Part shown: in pieces, positions 20,470 through 31,470 of the stretch | Layout of the letters: each line of letters begins with the position of its first letter | Position numbering within the stretch: position 1 is the first letter of the stretch | Source of the DNA: Aphis gossypii | Taxonomy: Eukaryota; Arthropoda; Insecta; Hemiptera; Aphididae | Direction: 5' to 3' | DNA length: 64,000 nt | Assembly (NCBI RefSeq): GCF_020184175.1 | Contig: NW_026083109.1 | Span: 124,001-188,000, forward strand | Notes under the pieces: model-generated | What the model was told of the DNA's origin: nothing | Seen by the model: only the letters and a program-made list of their open reading frames with translations | Database searches by the model: none | Position numbers and translations under genes: made by a program

Positions 20470-20976
20470 GATTTCCTAATAATGAAAGGATAAGAAAAAA
20501 GTGGCTTGATTTTGTTCGTGAAAATAATTTACTCACCAATAAAATCACTAGTGTTGTTTGTTCGTCCCATTTTGACACAAAGAATTGTATTAACTATAAA
20601 AGGACAAGGTTGCTTAAAAAAGAAGCTATTCCGTATATCAAAATATCAAGAGCAACATATGTAAGTTATTTGTCTTTGTTTTTAAATAATGAGATACATT
20701 AAATTAAATGTTATGTTTTAGGCTAAAGTGAAGTGTCCAGATTACCTATTATTAATTATATTATTATTATGATTTATTTAGAAACATGTAAAATCATCTT
20801 ACATAGAGGCCAGTAAACCTAATGAAACTGATACGCCAAATCGTACATTTTTAAAACATGGGATTTCTGCCTTATTGAGAGAGTTATTAATTAAAACAAA
20901 AAGATTAAAACTTTTGAATCAAACTGTTAGACGACAGCGTAAAAAAATAGCATCGATGAATAAAATACTTCTTTAA
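20470..20976 (+). pseudogene. THAP-domain gene fragment, two exons
   Basis: Exon 20470-20660 begins after tactttag and encodes FRFPNNERIRKKWLDF and SVVCSSHFD, ending with KKEAIP. These are the second half of a THAP zinc finger (the Cys-His pair and AVPxF-like end). It ends at a strong donor (ATATGTAAGT). An exon about 20783-20976 after ttatttag gives a basic leucine-rich helix (ALLRELLIKTKRLKLL) and stop, as in the coiled coil that follows THAP domains in P-type transposases. The first exon with the CxxC half is not found, so it appears 5' truncated. It is on the opposite strand to the neighbouring transposase remnant. Confidence 0.65.
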
Positions 20977-22670
20977 CTTAAAAATAAAAATTTATTAATT
21001 GTTAATGAAATTTAAATACTAACAGAACATTTCGGTAAGCATAAAAATCTGATTACCAACTGGGCTAAAAAAAAAAATTGAGTCAATAAGTACTTAATAT
21101 TTGTAATTAATAGTAAATACTATACAAATCAATATACTTGTGGAATGTTATGTTTTCAGCTTTACTTTTTCCATTTCTGGATCTTCCACAAATGAAACAA
21201 CTTGGCATGTTATATAAGTAAAAGGATAATAAAATAAAATAATTGAAATACTTTGCACTGGGTACTATTTAGAACTAAGTGTTTCAACAGTTTAACAATT
21301 ATCTTTTTGAATAAACTTGTAAACCAAGCATCCCCAATAATCCTATATTAGTTCATTGAAAAATTAAAATTAAAAAACTATAGGTACTATATTATGTCTA
21401 ATAATATGTCATAAAAGTATTTATTAGTTATAACTTAATACTTATTATTTAATATCTATTAATAATCATTATATGCTACGGTGTATAAATGTATAATACA
21501 ATATAATGTATATTATAGCCATCCTGCTGCACATTTACCTCTGTACAATAGGTTATGTCATTAAAAGTGGCCACACTGTGGGGAGGTAATTTGGGCTTCA
21601 ACTCTTTTATATAGTCTTGATAGGGAACGGCGTCTCTATATTACTCTATGACTTAGTACTTACCTAAATTCGACAAAGAATAATCTGTGCTATAATCACG
21701 GCCATATAGACATGAAAGTAACTCCGTATTACTCCACTACGCGCGCTCATGTTCGTGATAAGGATGCCAAAAATCTTGCTGCTACGAAGCTCTCGTAAAA
21801 ACCGAGCCGTCCCGAATCTCGTTTCCCTCATCATTGAAAGGCAAAACATTTCATTTCACGTACGATAGACGTGTGTTTTAATTATTTTCTTAATTTTTTA
21901 TCAAATTGAATGTAGTAATAATTAGTCATTACCTTATTGTATTACCATGATTATATTTGATAATGTAATAATGTGGAAAGAGATTAAATTTAACAATAAA
22001 TTAAAATCACATAGAAAACCTATAAATAAATTTATTGGAATTTATTGGAATTTAAAAAGAAAAAAATAACACATATTTTATAACAGTATATTTATTATTT
22101 ATACAAAAGTACAAAATAATTGTATTTACATATTATGTATGTCTTCTGTGTGTGTGTGTAATAGGCTTAGGGACTTGTAGCTTTAAAAAGTACTCAAATA
22201 TGCCCCAAAAAATCACCTAAAATATGCACTTAAAAATAACCGTATATGTATTAAGATATGGCCCCCCAAAAAATAGGTATAACAAATATGTGGTAAAATT
22301 AAATATATATATTATTAGAATTTATGTATTATTTATGTGTGTATGTGTGGGATTAAGTGGTCTAAATAAATTGTGGGACAATCACAAGGGACACGAGCCT
22401 CGAATGAATGCCTCAAATATATTTATAAGTTATTAGTTATTTATTAGTTATCTTAACTTATAACTTATTATTTTACATTTGCGTAATTACCTTCCTCCTG
22501 ATCGTCGAAGGGTTCTCGAGGTCGTGATTTGAGAAATATCAAGTATACCGTTGATAAAATATTAAGTGAATTATTAATTTGTTAAAATCTAATAAATTAA
22601 TAAATAAAATATGATACCTGTATAAAATTATGACAATATAAATATCGATGCGCATGCACCTTACCTTATC
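20977..22670. other. AT-rich region, no gene recognised
   Basis: The region is low-complexity AT-rich DNA with a short GC-richer patch at 21530-21860. Short ORFs here have no known motifs, and no RNA gene structure is recognised. Confidence 0.45.
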
Positions 22671-23160
22671 CGTAGCTGTCTGAAAACGCAGTCGGTGTAA
22701 TAAGTAGATAAAGAATTATTTTAAACACTCAAAAAGAAATGATTGAACACTGATCAAATTTCGTTTTAAAAAAATGAAACGGCACAGTTGTCGCTCGCAG
22801 GATCTTTTGAGTGTGTGTTGGCTGTCTGTGATGTGCTCCTGCACTTGTCTAGTCGAATGGTGCTAGTGCACTGATGAGAGGAGACGATTTAGGTCAGGCC
22901 TGCCAGAGCTATCGGCGGCCCGATCAAAGGATTCGGTATCTCCAAAGAAAATTGTCTTTCTCCTTGGCGACAGAGACCCTGACCGGACCATCCCCTGTCT
23001 CCGGCGGCACATGAAAGAAATCGCATGTGTTGCGCCGTACCGTTATAATCCCGTACAGTGTCCTGTACGTGACTAGATAATAGGAATCGTTCCAATCATC
23101 AGTGACTTGATTTATTGGGGGTGTTTAGGGTATATTACATGCGTGCGACAACTTTACCGT
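22670..23160. other. GC-rich segment, possible LTR fragment
   Basis: Base composition is markedly more GC-rich than the surroundings, with a right part ending gggggtgtttagggtatattacatgcgtgcgaca in the sense that its complement starts TGTCGCACG, as an LTR might. No TATA/poly(A) pair, partner LTR or coding region is seen. The ORF at 23095-22889 looks incidental. Confidence 0.25.
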
Positions 23161-23339
23161 TATAGGTTTGCATGAAAATAACGAATTTACAATTATGATA
23201 TGTGAAAGTGAGCATATCATTACAATACGTCATTACGACATTAGAGCATACATAAAATAAATCAGATCATCACTTGTCAAGTCTTCAGGCAATCCTTCCA
23301 TACCTTCAACTTCGCCGCTTTAAATTTATGAAATTTTTA

Positions 23340-23760
23340 ATAAAGCTTTGTAAACAGGATTTTTATTTAAAACGGCTTTAACTTCTTTACGACTGCTTTG
23401 CTTTTTGTACATTTTAAGTCAACAATTTTATTTTTCGCATCTTTGACCCTTTTTAATGAATCGGATAATTTTATTCTTTTCTTTTCCAAAAATGTTATAG
23501 ATTTGGTTGAAAATCCGAAATTCGATTTAATAAATGCCAAGTTACACTGTAGGTTATTTTTTTCCAAATACTTTTTGGCTGTCTTAATTGAAGCGGCGTC
23601 ATTGTTGTCGAATGTTTTTGTAACTGTCTGAATGTTCTCCAAATATTCGCAATAGTATATTATGGTAGCACTTATCCAAGTTCCCCATCTTGTTAGTATA
23701 GGTTCTGGTGCAGGTAAATAAATCTCGTTTTTTCATATTTAAGTGTTTATACGTAAGGGA
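23340..23760 (-). pseudogene. hAT-like transposase fragment
   Basis: A minus-strand reading spanning two frames gives PEPILTRWGTWISA followed by YYCEYLENIQTVTKTFDNND, then a lysine-rich region to 23367. The P-x-LTRWGTW block is typical of insect hAT-family proteins. A frameshift lies at about 23650-23700. N-terminal BED/zinc finger and the C-terminal dimerisation region are not seen. It is a decayed fragment, not the same family copy as the two that follow. Confidence 0.6.
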
Positions 23761-24302
23761 GATGTTCGAAATACTTTTTTTCACTGAAGATACGATTTTA
23801 TAGGTTTTTTATGTCTACACAAAAATTATAACTAGAATCTAGATGAATGGTAGTTTCTAGATAGCATATTATTGGAAGTATTATTATATTTTTTTTTCGA
23901 TCCATCATTTTCAGGCAATTTTTTTATTATTAATAGTCGAATTTGGGAATAAAAGAAGATAATTCATAAAATTATATTATTACATTTTACATTATTAAAC
24001 CTATTGTCTATTATTATACATTATTCGAAATGGGCTGAGATTTACAATGGACATTTTTGTTTATAAATGGTTGCTTTTCATATGCGTGCGCAGACTTATC
24101 TAGCAGATGTGGCTATTTTTTTCACCGCCCATCTTCTGATCAACCTTTTAACTTTACCCCCCCACCCAAAAAAATAAATAAAATCTTGTATGTATACTAA
24201 AACATTCATAAATAAAACATATTCAATTAAGAAATTAAATATTTAATGTACTGGTAAACAAAATGTATTTAAAATATAATTTTTAAAATTGTAAAGAACT
24301 AA

Positions 24303-25775
24303 TCAACGTTGTCCAGCTATTAACATTTTAAATTCTTCAATAACTTCATCATAATTTACTGAGTTTGTAACTTCTTGTTCAATAAACAAATATAATAAAG
24401 CGTCCAGTCGTTCTTGATTCATTATTGAACGTAACTTTATCTTCACAATGCTCATTTTAGAAAAGGATCGTTCACAAGAACAACTAGTGACTGGCACAGT
24501 CAAAAACATTTATAAAATTTGAAAATTGATTGAAAATTGTAAAACAATCACTTTCATTTAACCAATGTAACCAATAATAGATTATTTTAGTTGATTGTCC
24601 TTTCGTAAATTTTTCTGTGTTAGTCATGTTATTTAGTAGTTTAACTTCAGCTTTTAGTTCATTAATATTTGTGTCAAATACATTATTTAAATATTTCAAG
24701 TTATTTTACTAGAATTTGAATAGATTAAATTTCCAACAGCTTCAATTAGTTCAAGGCTTTCTTGACTGTAGCAACTGTTTAAACCGGATAACATTTCATT
24801 CAAAGCAAAATAATAACATGAATGTTCCATTTCTTGTTTTTTTGTTTGCTTAAAATATTGACTGCTCTGATTATCATCATTTTTACTACAAACTTTTCTT
24901 TTTCTAACCTTAGAAATTTCAATATTATTTTCATTACACATTTCCAAAGTTTCTTCATATATTTTGTTGTATTCATCATCTACAGATCTATAATGAGTCA
25001 TTCAAAGATTTTATTAAATCAACAGCTGCTAAGAGATCAAGATCTTTACTCTGTAAACTTGAACTCACTTTTAATATAATTAATAATATTGTTTCTAACA
25101 TATTAAGGGCAAATGTAAAATTAAAAGATTGCATTTGAATTATTAAGCCATGCGCTTTAGCTCTAATATCTGGAAGCTTAGTTGAATCATAAATTTCTTG
25201 AATGGCAATGATTAACACCGAATAATTTGATTTTATAGCTGTTATTACTTCAGATCTATAAGCCCACCTAGTGGTAGATATAGATTGTAATGTCACAAGC
25301 TTTATATTTATTTGTCTAGCAGCTTTTTTTAGTATAGCATGTCTAATGCAACTACATTCAATAAAAGCATAAATAACTTTGAAGAAATCAAACACTGCAC
25401 GATTCTTTCTGCCAATAGAATCGACCAAAACTAAATTCAAGCAATGCGCATAGTAATGAATATACATAAAAGTATTATTTTTTTCTTTGAATTTTGCTTG
25501 AACTCCTTTGTTACAACCTGAAATAGTTGCCGCGCCGTCAAAACATACAGCGATAACAGAAGACCAACTTAAGCCTATTTATTAATTAATACATTATTTA
25601 TACAATCAAATATAGATTGTGTATCGACTGATGTAAGTCTTTGCAAGCATAAAAAGTGCTCTACTGGTTGATTTAGTTTCGAATAAAAGTAACGAACAAC
25701 TAGAGACAGTTGTTCGTGGTACCCAACATCACTAGTTTCGTCTGCTATAATTGAATTTTAGATTCTGAACGAAGT
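24303..25775 (-). pseudogene. hAT transposase (ZMYM1/DUF4371-type), copy 1
   Basis: Minus frames 25467-24988, 25001-24696, 24699-24484 and 24509-24303, plus upstream codons to about 25775, together read a hAT-type transposase. Landmarks are ADETSDVGYHEQLSLVVRY, CFDGAATISGCNKGVQAKF, HYYAHCLNLVLVDS, STTRWAYRSEV and the C-terminal dimerisation block PVTSCSCERSFSKMSIVK. This is the layout of ZMYM1-like/DUF4371 hAT proteins. At least three frame changes or stops interrupt it, and the N-terminal zinc-finger region is replaced by repeat DNA above 25800. It is not functional as written. Confidence 0.85.
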
Positions 25776-25799
25776 GATGAATGTATTGATTTTACAATG

Positions 25800-26810
25800 A
25801 TGTGTGTTTTTTTTTTTTTTGTGTCTGTGTACACCATAACTAGTCGAAATAATGCTCCAATTTCAAACTATGGGGGTGGTTTCCGATTTAAAAGTGAAAA
25901 TCCTTGGTGCCTTATAGAGGTAAAAAGTTAACATTTTCCAACAGTTTTCAAAAAAATCGAGAAAAACAAAAAAAAAATGACGGAAAAACGGCAATTTTTA
26001 CGTAAAACCAGTTTTCGACCAAATCGATTTTTTTTTATGGTTGTAATTCAAAAACTAATCACTGAAAATACTTGAAATTTTCAAAAAATGTTAATGTCAG
26101 AGGTATCTAAATAGTTAAATTTTCAAAAAATGTTGACTTTTTTGAGTTATTTATAGACCACTGAAATTTTCGATTTTTTTGAGAAATTTTTTTTAAAGTG
26201 TCGATAAAAAATTTAATATAAAGTTCCTTATGAGTTTTTTTCATTGTAGCTAAAAAAAATTAAAAATCGTTAGTCAGCGTTTTTAGTTCAAATTTTTACG
26301 AAGTCTGTCGAAAACGCGAAAATTTGCAAGTAATTTTGAAGTTGAAAAATCATAAAATTTTTTTCTTTTATAACTAAGTTTTGAAAATTTGGTACAAGGT
26401 TCTCCATACATTTTTCTTCTAATATCTGTAAAAAAAAACTTTACCGGATTCAGATAAAAAAATTTTATGAGTGTTTGAAATTTAAATTTTTACAAAACCG
26501 CGTTAAATAACGGTTTAGCCTCAAACGATTTTTGATATTTGTTATTATTCAAAAAGTATAAGTCGTAGATACTTGAAAATTTTACCAGTTATTAAGATTG
26601 GCATTTTCTTTACATGATTTAATTTTAAAAATATTTTGCGTTTTTTGAGCTATTTATAGACAACTGAAATTTTCAACTTTTCTGAAAATTTTTTTTTGAA
26701 GTGTCGATAAAATTTTTTTGGCCCTATCAAAATACTTGAAAATTTTATACAAAAATCCTCATATGTTATTCTTATAGTGATTAAAAAATTATAAGAATAC
26801 ATAGTCACAA
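25800..26810. repeat. AT-rich non-coding repeat next to the hAT gene, copy 1
   Basis: The sequence is dominated by short recurrent words such as gaaaattttc, tttttgagttatttatagac and tgtcgataaa. Two half-repeats share ttatagac(c/a)a(c)ctgaaattttc at about 26150 and 26655. It has no coding potential and is present again at 28690-29700. Confidence 0.6.
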
Positions 26811-26812
26811 TT

Positions 26813-29705
26813 TTTTTTATTATTAATAGTCGAATTTGGGAATAAAAGAAGATAATTCATAAAATTATATTATTACATTTTACATTATTAAACCTATTGT
26901 CTATTATTATACATTATTCGAAATGGGCTGAGATTTACAATGGACATTTTTGTTTATAAATGGTTGCTTTTCATATGCGTGCGCAGACTTATCTAGCAGA
27001 TGTGGCTATTTTTTTCACCGCCCATCTTCTGATCAACCTTTTAACTTTACCCCCCCACCCAAAAAAATAAATAAAATCTTGTATGTATACTAAAACATTC
27101 ATAAATAAAACATATTCAATTAAGAAATTAAATATTTAATGTACTGGTAAACAAAATGTATTTAAAATATAATTTTTAAAATTGTAAAGAACTAATCAAC
27201 GTTGTCCAGCTATTAACATTTTAAATTCTTCAATAACTTCATCATAATTTACTGAGTTTGTAACTTCTTGTTCAATAAACAAATATAATAAAGCGTCCAG
27301 TCGTTCTTGATTCATTATTGAACGTAACTTTATCTTCACAATGCTCATTTTAGAAAAGGATCGTTCACAAGAACAACTAGTGACTGGCACAGTCAAAAAC
27401 ATTTATAAAATTTGAAAATTGATTGAAAATTGTAAAACAATCACTTTCATTTAACCAATGTAACCAATAATAGATTATTTTAGTTGATTGTCCTTTCGTA
27501 AATTTTTCTGTGTTAGTCATGTTATTTAGTAGTTTAACTTCAGCTTTTAGTTCATTAATATTTGTGTCAAATACATTATTTAAATATTTCAAGTTATTTT
27601 ACTAGAATTTGAATAGATTAAATTTCCAACAGCTTCAATTAGTTCAAGGCTTTCTTGACTGTAGCAACTGTTTAAACCGGATAACATTTCATTCAAAGCA
27701 AAATAATAACATGAATGTTCCATTTCTTGTTTTTTTGTTTGCTTAAAATATTGACTGCTCTGATTATCATCATTTTTACTACAAACTTTTCTTTTTCTAA
27801 CCTTAGAATTTCAATATTATTTTCATTACACATTTCCAAAGTTTCTTCATATATTTTGTTGTATTCATCATCTACAGATCTATAATGAGTCATTCAAAGA
27901 TTTTATTAAATCAACAGCTGCTAAGAGATCAAGATCTTTACTCTGTAAACTTGAACTCACTTTTAATATAATTAATAATATTGTTTCTAACATATTAAGG
28001 GCAAATGTAAAATTAAAAGATTGCATTTGAATTATTAAGCCATGCGCTTTAGCTCTAATATCTGGAAGCTTAGTTGAATCATAAATTTCTTGAATGGCAA
28101 TGATTAACACCGAATAATTTGATTTTATAGCTGTTATTACTTCAGATCTATAAGCCCACCTAGTGGTAGATATAGATTGTAATGTCACAAGCTTTATATT
28201 TATTTGTCTAGCAGCTTTTTTTAGTATAGCATGTCTAATGCAACTACATTCAATAAAAGCATAAATAACTTTGAAGAAATCAAACACTGCACGATTCTTT
28301 CTGCCAATAGAATCGACCAAAACTAAATTCAAGCAATGCGCATAGTAATGAATATACATAAAAGTATTATTTTTTTCTTTGAATTTTGCTTGAACTCCTT
28401 TGTTACAACCTGAAATAGTTGCCGCGCCGTCAAAACATACAGCGATAACAGAAGACCAACTTAAGCCTAATTTATTAATTAATACATTATTTATACAATC
28501 AAATATAGATTGTGTATCGACTGATGTAAGTCTTTGCAAGCATAAAAAGTGCTCTACTGGTTGATTTAGTTTCGAATAAAAGTAACGAACAACTAGAGAC
28601 AGTTGTTCGTGGTACCCAACATCACTAGTTTCGTCTGCTATAATTGAATTTTAGATTCTGAACGAAGTGATGAATGTATTGATTTTACATGATGTGTGTT
28701 TTTTTTTTTTTTTGTGTCTGTGTACACCATAACTAGTCGAATAATGCTCCAATTTCAAACTATGGGGGTGGTTTCCGATTTAAAAGTGAAAATCCTTGGT
28801 GCCTTATAGAGGTAAAAAGTTAACATTTTCCAACAGTTTTCAAAAAAATCGAGAAAAACAAAAAAAAAATGACGGAAAAACGGCAATTTTTACGTAAAAC
28901 CAGTTTTCGACCAAATCGATTTTTTTTTATGGTTGTAATTCAAAAACTAATCACTGAAAATACTTGAAATTTTCAAAAAATGTTAATGTCAGAGGTATCT
29001 AAATAGTTAAATTTTCAAAAAATGTTGACTTTTTTGAGTTATTTATAGACCACTGAAATTTTCGATTTTTTTGAGAAATTTTTTTTAAAGTGTCGATAAA
29101 AAATTTAATATAAAGTTCCTTATGAGTTTTTTTCATTGTAGCTAAAAAAAATTAAAAATCGTTAGTCAGCGTTTTTAGTTCAAATTTTTACGAAGTCTGT
29201 CGAAAACGCGAAAATTGCAAGTAATTTTGAAGTTGAAAAATCATAAAATTTTTTTCTTTTATAACTAAGTTTTGAAAATTTGGTACAAGGTTCTCCATAC
29301 ATTTTTCTTCTAATATCTGTAAAAAAAAACTTTACCGGATTCAGATAAAAAAATTTTATGAGTGTTTGAAATTTAAATTTTTACAAAACCGCGTTAAATA
29401 ACGGTTTAGCCTCAAACGATTTTTGATATTTGTTATTATTCAAAAAGTATAAGTCGTAGATACTTGAAAATTTTACCAGTTATTAAGATTGGCATTTTCT
29501 TTACATGATTTAATTTTAAAAATATTTTGCGTTTTTTGAGCTATTTATAGACAACTGAAATTTTCAACTTTTCTGAAAATTTTTTTTTGAAGTGTCGATA
29601 AAATTTTTTTGGCCCTATCAAAATACTTGAAAATTTTATACAAAAATCCTCATATGTTATTCTTATAGTGATTAAAAAATTATAAGAATACATAGTCACA
29701 ATTTT
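26813..29705. repeat. Tandem duplication, copy 2 (about 2.89 kb)
   Basis: This is head-to-tail with copy 1 and nearly identical. Examples of differences: copy 1 ccttagaaatttc versus copy 2 ccttagaatttc; cctatttatt versus cctaatttatt; cgaaataatg versus cgaataatg. The pattern of only homopolymer indels suggests a very recent duplication or an assembly artefact. Confidence 0.92.
27196..28665 (-). pseudogene. hAT transposase (ZMYM1/DUF4371-type), copy 2
   Basis: This is the same gene as at 24303-25775. Here the upstream part is open over 28539-27880 because the break present in copy 1 near 25580 is absent (one extra A). A new frameshift instead arises near 27805 from a missing A. The reciprocal, single-base nature of these differences implies that neither copy's breaks can all be trusted. 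The dimerisation block at 27402-27196 is identical to that of copy 1. Confidence 0.85.
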
Positions 29706-29779
29706 TTTTTATTAGCATTTGAAGTTCAAATTTTGACGAAAATTCGTCAAAATTATGAATATTTGCGAAATATTTATGA

Positions 29780-30531
29780 AAGTTTAAAATTCAAAATATT
29801 CTATAATGACTACGAGTTTAATGAAAAATGGGATGGCTCTATGCCATCTTGCTAAAAGCTCTGTATTCTAAATAACATGTGTAACAAATAATTAAATAAG
29901 AAAATTATTATTCATAAAATAAGGTTAAGATATTTTGTTTTTTTTTTTTTACTTTGGGTGCTTTAAATAAACTTTTATTTTTTAATCCAATTGATTCTTG
30001 TTGTTTGACATCTAAAGCATAACCTGTATTACACCCTGGTACAAAACAGCACTTAACCATTTTTAATGTTTAGGTAAAAAAAATAAAAAATAATAATACA
30101 AATTATTTGAAACCTTATCATTGTATACATTGTCTATTTATAAATTTAATATTTTGATGAATTCAATAATAAATAATCATATGGAAATCATCTATGTCCA
30201 TGTGTTTAATAGCTAATTATAATAATATATTTGTTTTTTATTATTGAACCAATTTTAACCAATATCCCCCTAATTCTGTATATATGTTTTAGATATGATC
30301 TAAATCATAAAATAATAAATTATTTGCAAGGAATAATAAATCATGTTTAATTCGAAAAACATACATAATTCCTTTTATATATACTACATGTCTACATGTT
30401 ATAATTGTAAAATGTAGCACTCTAATCGAACGACGCGCTCCTGGTGGCAGAATAACCGTGCGACTTTTGTCGGGCCACTTTATAAACGGGCGGCTCATAG
30501 GACTTTGGTCTCCTTATCTCTAATCTTCATG
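29780..30531. mobile_element. Truncated P-type MITE (right part)
   Basis: This is over 90 per cent similar by eye to 48559-49317, including ctatgccatcttgctaaaag and the terminal region with gcgctcctggtggcagaata, ending ctaatcttcatg at 30531. The left end and left TIR are missing: the sequence joins the duplicated hAT block at about 29780. No matching flanking duplication can therefore be assigned. Confidence 0.75.
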
Positions 30532-31470
30532 GTTTGAACATTATAATCTATACAGTGGTACTAATATGTAATTTAAAATTTTCGAAAATAATGTTATATT
30601 ATTATACATTTATAGTTTATACATTATAGGTAGGTACGTGATATTTAAATATTTCACTGACAGTCGCTATGCTCAAATTATTTTTATAGTGTACCTACAT
30701 TGTGATTATCAAAAATCAAAATATTTAGTTAATTGTAATGGTATAGACTTATAATATTATATTATATTTAATATAATAACCTATAATACCTCTCATTTCG
30801 TCAAGGTATGTTTACTTTTTAAATTTAAATTTGTTTAATAGTGGTTTCTGGTAATCTGGTTGTGAATGGAATATTAATTGTAGCCTGCACGTGTGATTTT
30901 TTTATTTTATTATTATTATTTTTTTTTTTCATTGAAATTGTTTTGTCGAAATAAAATATATTTTGGGCAATAAATTATAAATTTCCAACTCCAACCGATG
31001 TGATTATGGGCAACTTTACTATGGACTAGATATTTCAATGCAATAATTGAAATAGCACAATGTATACGTAAGTATTATTAACAATGTTATACTCTTTTAG
31101 GTTAGAACTTTATTGGTATATATTAAGAGTTACAATTTTTGACACATTTGTCTTTGACTTACTAATTAACATAATACACCTACATTTTTAGGTCCTATAA
31201 CCCTGAGGAAGCAGATTCAAAAAAGGGTACTTATTTATTGGTGCATGTCTTATTTATTGGTGCATGTCTGCATACGTTATGCTGGCTAACATATCTGCCT
31301 GCTTCAACCAGCAACTCATTCACAACCAACTAGTCAACGTATAATAAGAACAGGTACTATAACATTTTGTAATTTTTATAGGTAGAATTTTTTTTTTTTA
31401 ATGATCCATGATGAATGTAGGTAGATAGGTAGGATGTAAAAAAAAACTAAAACGATTTTTTTTTCTTTTT
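30532..31470. other. AT-rich, no gene recognised
   Basis: No coding or RNA signal is seen. A short direct repeat ttatttattggtgcatgtct occurs twice at 31228-31268. Confidence 0.45.

Larger units (their letters stand above)
23924..26812. repeat. Tandem duplication, copy 1 (about 2.89 kb)
   Basis: The block from taatagtcgaatttggg (23931) to catagtcaca (26809) recurs at an offset of 2891-2893 bp. Differences noticed are almost all single-base indels in homopolymers. It includes a hAT transposase fragment and about 1 kb of AT-rich non-coding repeat. Confidence 0.92.

Noticed and set aside
22889..23095. 68-aa minus ORF in a GC-rich patch
   Set aside because: No motif; composition explains the open frame.
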